From assembly GCA_027946365.1 (NCBI GenBank), contig JAPEUQ010000009.1, positions 186,001 through 250,000 of the forward strand: 64,000 bases of DNA, in the 5' to 3' direction. The position numbers and the translations under genes were made by a program. Below, piece after piece: positions 11,393 to 23,125 of this stretch. Origin of the DNA: Kalmusia sp. IMI 367209 (Eukaryota > Ascomycota > Dothideomycetes > Pleosporales > Didymosphaeriaceae). Below the pieces are notes generated by a model. The model saw only the letters and a list, made by a program, of their open reading frames with translations. It was not told the DNA's origin and did no database searches. Each line of letters opens with the position of its first letter. Position 1 is the first letter of the stretch.

Positions 11393-11899
11393 GATTGAAA
11401 GCTTGGGCGAAATCTGGGGCTGCGTGATGGGAGCTTGGGCGGGCGTGGTAGAATTTGGCGACTGCAGGGACGGTCGTGTTTATGGCGCGCGTGGGGCTAA
11501 AGAGGGGCACTCTGGTGTGAGAGCCGTCGGCCGTGACGCTAGCCCGCGCCCTGTTTATCAACCGCTGTCCTAACCTCACCTAAGATTATACCTCTTCTTG
11601 CTGAAAATCTACCGTGAACTTGGTATTTTCGCGTAGTCATTACGTGACCCTTCAGAAGAAGTAAATGAATAATGACGCCGTTTGAACCACAAAGTAGGAG
11701 AGGAACCGCTGCTATTCTATCGTTTACTATTCTTTTCGGCTACCTACACCTTCCCCTACAAATCTATTACAAGGATGGTAGCGACTAGAAAAGAGCACCT
11801 TCGCGCACGTGTAACCCGTTCAAAGCAACAGACTACTCACCGTTGAGCATCGGACAAGTCTTAGCTTGTCTTTCCGTTCCAATACTAACCCGGTCACGG
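11393..11899. other. intergenic
   Basis: Upstream region of NMT and 3' flank of the next minus-strand gene. I see no gene. A frame overlapping the NMT start begins at a non-ATG codon and is not called. Confidence 0.55.
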
Positions 11900-12954
11900 T
11901 CAGGAGGCGTTTCTAGACCCAGAAACTGTAGGCGCAGTACCTTTGAGCGCAGAGTCTCTATGCGCACTACCCTCGAATGTAGAAGCTACAGATAGAGGAT
12001 CGTTCCCTAACTCGTACCTCGGTTCTTCATACCCGCTCTCCTGGGCCATATGCATGACCGGCTCACTTCCAATCTCCACGGGGTTGTACACGTAGACTGC
12101 TTTCCTTCTTTCATTCAGCTCAGGCTCACTGACTACCTCTTCCGTCTTCCGTCGTTTCGAATAGAAAAAATACGCCCCAGTTATAGCAAGCACCACCAAG
12201 ACTACAACGCCCACAGCAATGCCCACTATCGCACCGGTGCCGAGCGGTGCCGAACTTGAGTCATTGGATTTCTGAATTGGTGGGAATGTCGACTGCAGGG
12301 TAGATGACGAGGTCGAGGGAATAGTAGACGTGGACGCAGACGCGGATGACGAAGTCGCAACCTACACACACATCAATCACTACCACTTAGCCATTCACGC
12401 AGTTCAACCACCCTTACCACAAAACCATCCACGTCCTGATACGAATTTCCCACCTCAGGAGCCTTTGCCTCCGGATTAATCTCCACCTCCCACATCAGCC
12501 CCTCACTACTGCTTTGCATCCCGGGTCTCCCACCAGTGCCCGTCAAACTAAGCCAGCTCTGGTTCCCCGAAAGCTCATTGCTCATCTTGTATCCGTATCC
12601 TCCATTATCATCATCCACCCTAGTGAACTTCCATTGCTGACCCAGGGTACCGCTCCTTTCCAACAGGCTCGGTAACGCGCCTATGTTGCCTGATGTTTCG
12701 ATGAGGCCAAGCTGGAAGTTGGTCCATGTCTGGTCGTCAGCAGTGGCATAGGGGCGGATAAACCAGCGGTCGTGTTGGTAGTATATTTGCCAGTTTTCAT
12801 ATGAGCTAGACCTGAAGTCGACCATATCGACTGTGCCGCTGGAGTCTGTGATGCTGAGCGTTTTATTTGGGCGGCTAGGGTGGTGGAATCTGTAGTAGGA
12901 GTGTGAGTCGAAGTATGAGCTTTCATCCCTTGTCTGCTTTGGCAAAGACTCCAT
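11900..12954 (-). CDS. single-pass membrane protein with ricin-like beta-trefoil ectodomain
   Basis: Exons 12954-12418 and 12361-11900; intron 12417-12362 (GTAAGG..TAG). Length 332 aa. Residues about 15-165 resemble a fungal ricin-B-type lectin fold: YYRFHHPSRPNKTLSI, WQIYYQHDRWFIRPY, LGQQWKFTRVDD. A Ser/Thr-rich linker follows, then one TM helix (AIVGIAVGVVVLVVLAITGA) flanked by YSKRRK, and a cytoplasmic tail with YVYNPVEI and YEEPRYELG. No cleavable signal peptide is visible, so the TM segment probably inserts it with the N-terminus outside. The layout suggests a carbohydrate-binding surface sensor or adhesin. The domain call is from pattern memory; the gene model is firm. Confidence 0.75.
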
Positions 12955-13500
12955 GGCGTAGGAGAGTCGTGCGGGCTATCCGGCTGCTTGATGATTGATA
13001 GGGGAAGAGTCAGCTGTGAATAAGAGCCCTAAATCTCAAAACCTATTTCCTGTATTGCTCAATGTCCAACGATTGTATCAGTTCAGGTGTGAACGGTCTT
13101 GGCTACGAGCTGCAAAGTGAGGACAATCGTCTCTACGCCGACAGATGTATATTATTCAGCAAAGAAGAATGTCTTGCACTGACCGGTACTTCATGTTGCC
13201 ATGTTCCGGTGATAGGCCTTACAATAGAACACTAGCTCGGGGGGCCGAAATGTCAGCACTGACTTAAATACAGGTCTTATTGCGGACCCGAGGTCAAAAG
13301 ATATCGGTAGTACAGTTTGTTTACTCATCTTTTTACATGTGGACTACCTATTCAGTCCACAGCCAACTTTGCCGAGACACACTACATCGTCGAAGAATCG
13401 TTGCCCCTAGACCCAGAGCTATATACATAATCTATAATTGCTTAGAGATAGCATACCTTAATCATAACGCATCCTTGAGGTGCTTTCTATTTCCGTACAT
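12955..13500. other. intergenic
   Basis: No gene supported. Open frames on the plus strand here are antisense to, or flank, the 3' end of the haem-degrading-domain gene and lack domains. Confidence 0.5.
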
Positions 13501-14088
13501 TCAATTCGGGCTCGTGCTGGCCCCTAACCCAACCACCCCTGCTGTCGCAACCTCTACATCCTGCGACACGGTGCCTCCACTAACTCCTACACCTCCAATC
13601 AGATATCCCCCGAGGTAAATCGGTACCCTATCACTCTCGTCAGCCAACTTTCATTCCCTCACTTCCGAGCCATAAGCCACTCACCCTCCCCCGAAAACCA
13701 CCAATCCTCCGTTCGTCTGCTCAATCCCATAAAGACTCTGCCCAGGCTGCGCACTCTCATACAGCCCCGCACTAGCCATACCATTAAATAGCACCGCGGT
13801 TCGCGCCTTCTTGATACTAATGTCGATGCTGCCGGGATACGCGTTGTCCTGGCGAATGAAGGCGACGAGCAGGCCAGAGGGGTCCACGACAGCAATGTTT
13901 TGGGGGATAGAGAGGGCGCTTGCGTTGCCCATGGAGGCCGACAGAATGGTTTGGGCTTGGGATGCTGTTACATAGTGTCGCTGGGCGGGTGTGGAGCCGA
14001 CGTTATTCGTGGAGTTGGGAGACCCAGTCTGCGCGATGGCAAAGGGTAATAGAGTGGTGAGGATGGTGGAGAGGAGCATGATTACCAA
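13501..14088 (-). CDS. secreted GlcG/HbpS-like haem-degrading-domain protein
   Basis: Exons 14088-13685 and 13627-13501; intron 13684-13628 (GTGAGT, GGCTGACG, TAG). The product is 176 aa. A signal peptide is clear (MVIMLLSTILTTLLPFAIAQ). The mature protein matches the single-domain GlcG/HbpS family (Pfam Haem_degrading): VTASQAQTILSAS, then AVVDPSGLLVAFIRQDNAYPGSIDISIKKARTA, YGIEQTNGGLVVFGGGVPIY and LIGGVGVSGGTVSQD. Bacterial HbpS binds and degrades haem; in fungi the role is not settled. Secretion of such a domain would fit haem handling or redox sensing outside the cell, but that is inference. Confidence 0.85.
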
Positions 14089-14665
14089 ATCCTGAGGCGC
14101 CTCGTAAGAACTTGCGGTAATGATGAGTGTTAGCTTTTCAAGCTTCTTCGAGCTGGACGAGGGATGGTTCTAGAGATAGGCAGGCTTACCAAAGATATGG
14201 ATCGCTCTTGACGTTTCCCTATCCACATGGCCGTGAATTGAACACGATCTAGATTGCAGAAATTTACTCCACAGGTACGTTAGTGCGCAGGGAAGATCCG
14301 TCGTAAGTCATTTCCCCCAAATTAGCTGCCGCTTAAGCCAAGGAGTCCAAGACAGTGCTTGTATTCTTTCGTCTAATTGTGGATACAAAGGTGAAACTTA
14401 GCTCCCGAGGGGTGCAGGGTATGGTGGCGTTGGACTGCAAGTCGTCCGCACTTGCGGGAGTCGCTGTAGTCATTGATGGAACCTACTAAATCATGAAACT
14501 TTGGTTGTAATATCTTAATTACCAAACTAGGATTTGCAAAAGAGTATAAAAAATTGGGTTTCTCGTCCTACAAAGTTACCAGTTTTATTTCCATTTGCGA
14601 TCTCCTCTTCACATCCCTCGTTTCTTCTGACCAGACGTGCGTAATTCCTAACGCAGGGCCTCTTT
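14089..14665. other. intergenic
   Basis: Upstream of the haem-degrading-domain gene and 3' flank of the sugar transporter. I see nothing coding. Confidence 0.5.
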
Positions 14666-16658
14666 CTAGACGTCTTCTCGATACGAATCTCGTTCTTTGT
14701 GAGCAGCAAGCGCTGCATCAACATGGCTAGAGACAATACTACTGTTCCTTCGGTACTCGGTCTGCTCTCGCTCCACATACTTTTCGGGCCGTTTCTCTTG
14801 GATAGCTTCCTTGTCTAGAAAGACGAATAGTGGGCAGTGTCCGGTGAAATAGCGATCTATGTCTTCAAGCGAGCGACCAGCCGTTTCTGGGTAAAAAAGG
14901 TATACTGCGCAGTCGTCAGCAACAAGAGAAAAGACCCCAGATTGCGGCTTACCTGTGGGAATGAAGGCGAAATTGAAGACAGTCCAGATGATGTAGAATT
15001 TCCCAGTGTAGACTGGAAATACCTGGGGGCGTGATTTCGACGACTGAACATCATGTTAGCCGGGATTAACCAAGATTGACTATTCAACTAACCCATGAAA
15101 TTGAAGATCCAATTCGTCGCTGTACCAAGAGCAGCGCCTTTTGTGCGCATGGCCATCGAGTTGATCTCAGTGGGATATAACCAAGGGACACCTTGCCAGC
15201 CAATTCCGAAAAACACATAGTAGAGGAAGAAAAAGGCAATGGACCCTTTTGCCCATTGCCTCCGAGTATCGTAACCTATGGAAAGATCTTCGTTGTAGCG
15301 AATGCAAATGGTGATGATGACATAGCAGAAGAATTGGCCAGCAGCGGCGTACATCATCATCTTTCGTCGGCCCCATCTCTCGACATTCGGTATGCCAATA
15401 AGGGAAAAGAGAAGATATGATACAGAATTGCAAGCCGCAAGAAGACGAGCGAGGCTATTCGACAAACCGACGGACTCGATCAGAACCGTGGGTAAATAAT
15501 AAGAGGTGACGTTGATGCCAGCTGCGGCACTTATCAGTAAAAAGATAATCGATGTCATCGCACGAGAGTCTTTGTTCCTATACGAGCTGCTACTCACATA
15601 GTTGCTGCATTGCTTGCGTGCCCATGCCTAAGGTTAGGCGACGGAAAGTATGAGTGCCGGCTTGTCCTCCGGAACGACCAAGAAGAAGGTCGCGCCAACG
15701 AACTGCATTTTCATGTTCGAACTGTACGGCCCATTGTATATCCTTTGACTCGGTTATCACCCATGGATCGTTAACATCGGTTCCTTCAACGGCGGCAAGG
15801 ACTTTTTCAGCCTCCTCAACCCTACCTTTGGCCATGAGCCAGCGAGGTGATTCGGGTAGCCAGGGAACGGTAGCGTAAAGAATGAAAACGAATATAAATT
15901 GCAACACGAGCGGAAGGCGCCAGGCCACGCTCGAATTGCCGTTATCCACGAAACTGCACGTTATGAGCCCTCCTTACAGCACAGGCAAAGTCACCTGAGG
16001 ACTTACGAGAAGCCGTATGTTACCCAATTTGACATCATAAAGCCAAATATGTTCAGGATCATCTCGATGACAATTAATTTGCCTCTCCAGGTAGCTTTAG
16101 AAGTCTCGCCTTGCCAGACGGGGGCTGACTAGGTTAATGTACATTCTTATCTGACCGAAAGCCCAGACGTACCCGTGGATGTATTGATACCGTTACCAAT
16201 ACCAGCAACGACCCTCGGACAATGAGTGCGTATTCTTCGCGTAAATTTGGGAGAAGCTTACCTGCCAACAATCATTTGACCCAAACTGAAAGCGGTTATC
16301 TGCAGGATCGCGCCAATGCTCAGGATAGTGGTGCCCAGTAGGATAGATTTCTTTCTGCCCAAGGGCTCGCCAATGAAACAAACACTGATTGCACCAAAGA
16401 AGCATCCAACGTCGTAAATAGCTGTCACCGTTGAGAGAATCGTAGGCCTACCCTCCAGGTTAAGCAGACGAAGGAATTGCGGTGTGACGACAACCCCGCC
16501 TAATGCTATCAGCGATTGAACAGAGAAAGGGCGCTCGACGGACCAAAAACTCCCTGATCATAGCCAAATAATAACATATCGGTTCCGCATGCAACAGTGA
16601 CCCAAAAAGTGAGCCATGTGCCTTTGAAACCAAGGTAGGGCTCTTTTAACGAAAACAT
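14666..16658 (-). pseudogene. MFS sugar/polyol transporter with a one-base frameshift
   Basis: Eight exons: 16658-16544, 16499-16262, 16213-16173, 16124-16007, 15953-15598, 15521-15093, 15043-14953, 14904-14666. Family signatures are intact: LLFGYDQGVFGGVVVTPQF, GEPLGRKKS, PESPRWLMAKGR, QQLSGINVTSYYLP, RWGRRKMMMYAA, GVPWLYPTEI, FYPETAGRSLEDIDRYF. This places it in the sugar porter (SP) family, 12 TM helices, plasma membrane. Exon lengths total 3n+1. In exon 7 the frame reads VEITPPGISSLHW and then leaves phase at GGG (15004-15002); the next base onward gives KFYIIWTVFNFAFIP, the conserved TM. Without the shift the protein would be 541 aa. An alternative acceptor (AG at 15014-15013) could give an in-frame mRNA lacking VEITPPGISS. 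It may be a recent pseudogene, a sequencing error, or rescued by splicing. Confidence 0.82.
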
Positions 16659-17448
16659 ATTGTGTAGTCCGCGCGCACAGTAGAGACTTGTGCAATAGGT
16701 GTCGAGTAAGTCGTGTCGATAGCAACGATCTGTTGTATGGGCTCTCAATGAGCAGCAATGGTGCGCCTACATGTAGAGCCTGCTTTGTATCACAAGCCTT
16801 TCCAGCAGCACATGAGCGCTGTCGCCCACAGCGTACGCTGGTTATTATATTGCGAGCAAGTCAATCCCCATTGGTCAAACTATCTAGTCGATGATGACGC
16901 TCTGCCTTATGCATGCACCCCGCGTTTGTGTGGCTGTCTTCAGCGGCCGTCTCGGATAGCCTGGTCTAGCCTCGATCCAAGGTGCGGGCATTGAGATGCG
17001 CTGCCAGTCAGATGGGCTGGTGATCTGCGGCTCAACCTGATTAGGGCCTTCATCGGGGAGATTCTCGCCCTTGCTGTGGCCAGCCGCATGTCTCCCGAGA
17101 GCTGGCGTCACCTGACAGATGCTATGTCATGAAACGTTCGGTGCGCAAGGCTGTGACGTAATGAGTGAGCTAGCTGAATGATGAGCGGCGATGGCAACTG
17201 GCCTTTCGTCGTATGGGTGGAAAAGTCAGCGATGAAGGTAGAGTTGTAGGCGACGTCTGATGGCAGAGAGATGCGAAGCCAAGCTCATTCCGTGCGAATA
17301 CGACAAGGCCCACCTGATTAGCTATGATTGGCACTCGCTCTCCAATGCTTCTCCCCACGTGCCTTCCTCCTCTCCAGCAATTCATTCACTTCGATGCGAC
17401 CATTTCCGCGCGCTATGGACTTATCTCTAATTCTCCTCTATACAAGCG
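16659..17448. other. divergent intergenic region
   Basis: Shared upstream DNA of the minus-strand sugar transporter and the plus-strand phosphatase. No gene is supported; small frames on either strand have no recognisable domain. Confidence 0.5.
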
Positions 17449-19010
17449 ATGGAGAATGCGCGACTTATATCTGCCTACGCGCTGGGGCTGATCTGTGCGA
17501 CCTTCATCCTCTCTCAATTGTTCGACTTCGACATGCCGTCTCCGAAGGCTGTCGTCGCATTGTGGCTTCCCTTGGCCGCTACGCAGAGCGCTACGATAGA
17601 TCTTGCATGGCACCCGCCTAAGAAATCCTGGGTCAACGACCTGGACCAAGTTCTGAATAGCACCGGCACCCACGGCTTTAATTTCAATGGCTCTGATCTG
17701 CCACCTGAAACGCCGTATGGCACGTACAATTGGTGCAATATGCCTCACGTTAGGCAGGAAGAATACCCCGTAGCTGTTGAGGAGTACAAGTTGCGATACG
17801 TGGAGGTGTAGGTGGCACGCCGCGCCACCATCGCATTACCCGCACTAATCCACACTACAGCATCCACCGACATCATAAGCGCACACCCTACGCTTCAAAC
17901 ACCTTTCTAAAAGAATCTTACGGGTGGAACTGTACTGATGAAGGGCTATTTTACTACGGTCAACCTTTGAGCCCTGCGGGCAACACTTCCGCACGCGCAT
18001 ACTGGAGTGTGTTTGCATCAGACACGAATCCGTTCGCACCAAGCGGATTCAACGGCACCTGCCAGTTTCCGCAAATCACCAGGGATGGTCTCGATGACTC
18101 GTGGCAACATGGCAAAGACTTGTTCGGAGTGTACCATCATCTACTCGGCTTCCTTCCTGACGAGATTGACAACAAAGTGACCTTCCGCGTCACTAACAAT
18201 GTAATTACCAGTCAGGTGGCCGGCATGCTTATTGATGGCATGTACTCACCGGTGTCCTCCACGCCCCTCCGCATACAGCCGTCATCGGTGGACTCTCTGG
18301 AGCCAGCATATTCTTGCCCGGCCGCCTCATCTCTGTATTCATCATACGGAGTAGGCAGTAGCGCGACGAATTGGACCAAGCACCTCACTGCCGCTAAACC
18401 GCTTTATAACATTTTAGACGCCGTATCTGGAGTACCAAGCGACTCAACAGACTGGCACAAGTCTTTCGACCATTACTATGACAACCTTTCCGCCCGACAA
18501 TGCCACGCGAAAACTCTCCCTTGCAACATCAACGATGCTTCTAAATGCGTAACACAAAAGCAGGCAGACACGGTTTACAGACTCGGACAATACGAGTACT
18601 CCTTCATCTACCGCGACGCTCCGCAATCACTCCAAGCAGCTGTTGGGTCGTACGGCGTGTTTCTCGCTGAGCTAGCCCAGAACATTCGCGACTACGTTTC
18701 CGGAAAGTCGCCCGTGATTTACCGGCACAACGTCGCACACGATGGCAGTGTCTCAAAACTGCTGAGCATTCTGCAGGTGGATGTTATGGTGTGGGTCGGC
18801 ATGGGCTCCGAAATCGTCTTTGAGGTCTACTCGAAAGAAGGCTACGGTGCAAAAAATTTCCTCCGCATTCTATGGGGTGGTCAGATTTTGCATAGCTCCA
18901 GTCCTACCCTTGGTAAGGTTGATATGCTGGACCTAGACATATTCCTATCGTATCTAGACGGGCTGATTGGGCCGAAGGCGAGAAAAGTCGTAGAATTCTG
19001 CAAGTCTTAA
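17449..19010 (+). CDS. histidine acid phosphatase-like protein (histidine phosphatase clade 2)
   Basis: Exons 17449-17807 and 17861-19010; intron 17808-17860 (GTAGGT, CACTAATC, CAG). 502 aa. N-terminal hydrophobic stretches (ALGLICATFILSQLF and VVALWLPLAAT) suggest a signal anchor or signal peptide. The splice junction lies within the phospho-acceptor motif: YVEV joined to IHRHHKRTPYASN, the RHGxRxP motif of clade-2 histidine phosphatases with His in place of Gly. The C-terminal catalytic HD is present (NVAHDGSVSKLL, about residue 413). Several Cys (CPAAS, CHAKTLPC, CVTQ) and NxS/T sites fit a secretory-pathway protein. It probably hydrolyses extracellular or vacuolar phosphomonoesters; substrate unknown. 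The first ATG in frame with the hydrophobic segment was used. Confidence 0.85.
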
Positions 19011-19694
19011 GGCCCTTGAGATGTGGCAGAGGCACGACATATCAGTCAGGGCGCACAAACAAATGCGCATTGGGAGGAGAGAAATTATGATTTCATCGTG
19101 AACATTACCATAAGGACCGAGGTTGCATAGTATCATCCCGTTTTGCACTAGCGCTAATTATCTATGGATCCAACCCCTTTAATGTAGTCGCACCACCCAC
19201 GACCAATTGCCCTAGCGGTTCACGCAGGAACCGCTTATTACTCGGTTCCGCCGATCAGTTAAACGTTTGCCATCTTTGCCTGCATTCAGGTTCAGCATGT
19301 TTGTTTCGTTTAGGACTAAAGGGATCCAGAGAAATGTATGCGGCGTGGTTGTGCTTAAAAATCTTCCTACGATACAAAACCGATAATTAATTAGCTATAG
19401 CTGATTGACCTTCCTACGGCTCGTGCGAGCCGGAAATATATACCTTGCCTTGAGTACAAATTAAGAGAACCAAGGCAGGGTGGGGGTCGGCCTTTTTCGA
19501 CCAGAAATAAGCATGATCACCGGAACCGCGTACGCCCCAACGGACATCCGACCGCGGTTTCGCATCCCTTGTATAAGGATATCTGCACACCCTACCCTAG
19601 ATACGCCACCGCATTCGCACATCATTTTCAGTCTCTCGTTCCGGCATTCTGCCATCTCCAGTCGAGCTGCTGCCTCAGCTATCCATTCGTTATA
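19011..19694. other. intergenic
   Basis: Moderately AT-rich DNA upstream of the SGNH hydrolase gene. I see no gene or clear repeat. Confidence 0.5.
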
Positions 19695-22579
19695 ATGTTT
19701 TTCTCTTCCCATAATGTAATTTATCTAATGTTACAGTTTTGCATTCTCGTCAATGTTCTAGCTATCCCGCTTGCTTCGCATGATACCACGCAGTGCGACG
19801 ATGATACTGCACAATGGAGTCACAAACACATTACAGCTCGGGCAGACAGACAATGGTTGCGCGTTATGTCTCTTGGCGCATCTATCACCTTCGGACAGCG
19901 TGGGGACGCAAATTCATCAAATGATGTTTCCCATAATGGCTACAGAAAACCACTCAGAGACCAACTCAGATCGCGTGGCTATCAAGTCAACATGATTGGA
20001 TGCATGTCCACTGGCCAAATGATAGATAGGCAGCACGAAGGGCATCCCGGTTTCCTAGTCTCCGAAGTCCATGAGAAAGTCTCTTGCGCAATCGACCAGA
20101 AGCCTAATCTTGTTCTGATCAATGCTGGTACCAATGACTGCATACAAGGAGACTCGCGTGGAGGTCTTTCGTTTGTGCAGGGAACTTCGGATCGCATGAA
20201 AGAGATGATCGACGACATCCTTTCTCGGTCAAATGGCGTCACAATCATCCTGTCGACATTGCTTCCGAACGGCAATCCGACTGCGAACAACTACGTCAAC
20301 GTTGTCAACGCGGGCTACCGCAAGCTCGTCTCTGCCTACCAATCTGCGAACAAGAAGGTACAGCTCGCTGATATGAACACCGGTTTTATCAAGGCGTCCG
20401 AGCTACCAGACCGCACACACCCGATCGACGCTGGTTACAAGAAGATGGCTGCAGTGTGGGACCAGGCCATTACAGCCGCAGCCAATAAAGGCTGGATCAT
20501 CAATCCCATAAATACAGGGAAACCTGATGATGGTGCCAGACAGTGCGATCCTAGACCGAATGGTTTCACCGACGCTACCTTGACACAACGCGGTAGTGGA
20601 TGGGACGACGGCACTTATGCGCACGCTTCAACCTCCATGGGTGTCGTGACCACCGACTTTGTCCACGAGAGCTCTCAGTCCGCTACTGCAGAACGGTGGC
20701 TCAAGAATTACCACTTCGCGCAGCTTGTCAACGCCGGGGGTGCCGATCGTGGGGCGGAGACTGATGAACTCATTCGCGTTCTTGACCCAGAGGACCCAGT
20801 TGCCGACAAAGGATTCCCAGCTGTTGCTTACAAGACGAACAATGGAGGCCGCTATAGTTCGGATTGGACAAAGATTGATGTGAAGCAAAATTGCAAGAAC
20901 CGCGGTGTACACTGGGGAGATGTTAACAATGACGGTCTGGACGACTTGATTTGTATAGGTCCGGTAAGGCTTGCGTATTATCTTCTTTTGAATACAAACA
21001 TGTTACTGACACTTTGACAAAGGAAGGTAACATGTACGTATCAATAAACCGAGGAGGGAGTCCACCAACCTTCGATTACATCGGCAAAGTTCGAAATGCC
21101 GAGTCTTACGCACCCCAAGCGCGGGTGCGTCTAGGCGACATCGATGGGGACGGTCGAATTGATTATTGTGCCATCAAGGATCAAGGCGATATATACTGCT
21201 GGCGAAATGGCGGGACGGGTGACGTTCCCGTCTGGCAAGGCATGGTAGGAAATGGTGTAGCGTTCGATGCAAAGGGCATGGGGGACATCCAGGGTATCAG
21301 ATTTGTCGACATCAATGGAGACTCTAGGGCCGATTTCGTCGTCATGTCTCCCAACGGCCGCAGCAGAATTTTCATCAACCAGCGTGGAACTATCAGCGAT
21401 GGGGGAGGTCTGAAGCCCCATTGGATCGAGGCATCCAAGGCACACGCTGGATCGAGTGAAAATTTGGGTTTGGATCATTTCAAATTTGGCAGAATCTATG
21501 GATCGGGCAGAGCGGATTACATCCGGGTCACGGAGTCGAATGTGCAAGACAACTTGGGCTGGAAGCATACGTACAACTTCGAGATCTACAAGAACACTGG
21601 ATCTGGTGGTACGAAGGTGAAGGGCGTAAGTCAACGTCCGGTCTGGCATTGAACGACGACAATCACTAACTAGATCGTGACTCTAGGATGGCGTGTATTA
21701 CTGCGATATGTTTGGCAGGGGTCATGATGACTACCTTTGGGTCTGGGAATCAGGTGCTATTCATCTATTCGAAAATTCCGGCAAGCTTCCCAATTGGGTT
21801 GCGCATAACGAGATATTCAATACAGGACGCAATCGGAAGAGCATTCAATTCGGCGATTGGGACGCTGATGGCCTGTGCGACATTCTGGCGGTCGATAGAC
21901 AGACGGGTGCAGTTGACTGGTGGCAGAACACTTGGGTGGCCGGTAAAGCGGTACCAACATTCACTTACAAGGGTCGGGCAATTGACGGAGGTTGCAAACA
22001 AGGCTGGGGTGTCTCTCGGTACGATCTTGGTCTACGATTCGCTGACATTGACGGCGACGGACGTGTCGATTATCTGTGCCTGGAAGCGAACGGCAGAACG
22101 ACCGGTTATCTCAACACCGAGAAGGGCATCATGAACGTGGGGCAGATCAAATTTAGTGTTGGGAAAGATCGCGCTGAACATCGGTTTGCCGATATCAACA
22201 GCGATGGGAAAGCCGATCTTCTCGTTGTTGATAAGTTCACTGGCGACGTGAGTGTTTACATCAACGAAGGGCAGCACGGAACGCCAAGCGCCTCCCCTAC
22301 TACTAGTTCCTTCGAATGGGTTCAGCAAGATGGCCTGTGGATGAACGGTGTCGATCGTGGTGCCAACATGTTCTTCGCTAAGATGGTGAGTTTAGCGCGG
22401 TACCTTGACTTCTTGAATAGGATGGCTAACGTGCTTTCTACCAGAGTAACTCTTCAGGTCGCGTTGACTTCGTGCGCAACTTGCCGGCAACAGACATTGC
22501 CTATACATATTATAACCAAGCCTGTAAAGATGGTGGTGATGATGCCACTTCAGACCTTCCTCTTCCTAAGGTTCCATGA
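19695..22579 (+). CDS. secreted SGNH/GDSL hydrolase fused to FG-GAP (VCBS) beta-propeller
   Basis: Exons 19695-20963, 21023-21625, 21687-22385, 22445-22579; all introns GT..AG, 59-61 nt. 901 aa. A signal peptide precedes residue ~25 (YLMLQFCILVNVLAIPLA). Residues about 50-270 form an SGNH hydrolase: block I SLGASITFG (Ala replaces the usual Asp/Asn next to Gly), block III INAGTNDC, block V DRTHPIDAGY with the catalytic Asp and His. This resembles CE3-type acetyl esterases. The rest carries about eight FG-GAP repeats with calcium-loop signatures: WGDVNNDGLDDLIC, LGDIDGDGRIDYCA, FVDINGDSRADFVV, FGDWDADGLCDILA, FADIDGDGRVDYLC, FADINSDGKADLLV. It is likely an extracellular polysaccharide deacetylase or esterase carried on a propeller that binds a surface or glycan. 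The last exon adds a short tail ending LPLPKVP. Confidence 0.92.
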
Positions 22580-23125
22580 TGATGGACATAAGGACTTTCG
22601 ATTATGCTCTAAATATCTGCCTTGAGGCACGCAAGTAGGATCTTGCGCTTGCAAAGCTCAACGAATAGAATTGCAGCAAAAAGTGCAGTAAATAAAGTAA
22701 GAAGTGATTCGGACGTTCTTGTGGTAGTTATTTAGAGAACATTGCTATGAGCTTTCTCATAGTTGAGATCTTGAAAGTTGAACTGTTCTCTTTGGTTCAA
22801 TTCCAATAGAGTATCTAGACATTTTCGATTCATGGGAAGGGTGTCGATGGTACTATGGGAAAAATGTGGTTATATGCTATTTGAAAAAGCTATAAAGAAT
22901 GACAGAATGATATGATGACATCGGGCAGCCCCTCTGTCCATCAAAAGAACTCTTGAATATTTGCGAAGTTTTGTTTTTGAATAAGTCTTCCCTGTGAATG
23001 CTCGGCATCGGTTGTGGTGCAAAATGGTAACGACTGTATATTCAAGCGCGTCCTCATCTCCGTTCACATCGCTTCCAATCCTTAGTACTTAAACCTACAT
23101 GTACGGCTACATAGGATACCACAGC
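22580..23125. other. AT-rich intergenic
   Basis: 3' flanks of the convergent SGNH hydrolase and small secreted protein genes. Nothing else seen. Confidence 0.5.

Noticed and set aside
11136..11579. Minus frame upstream of NMT whose start resembles a mitochondrial presequence
   Set aside because: It begins at a non-ATG codon and then runs out of frame through the NMT coding region; best seen as 5' leader sequence.
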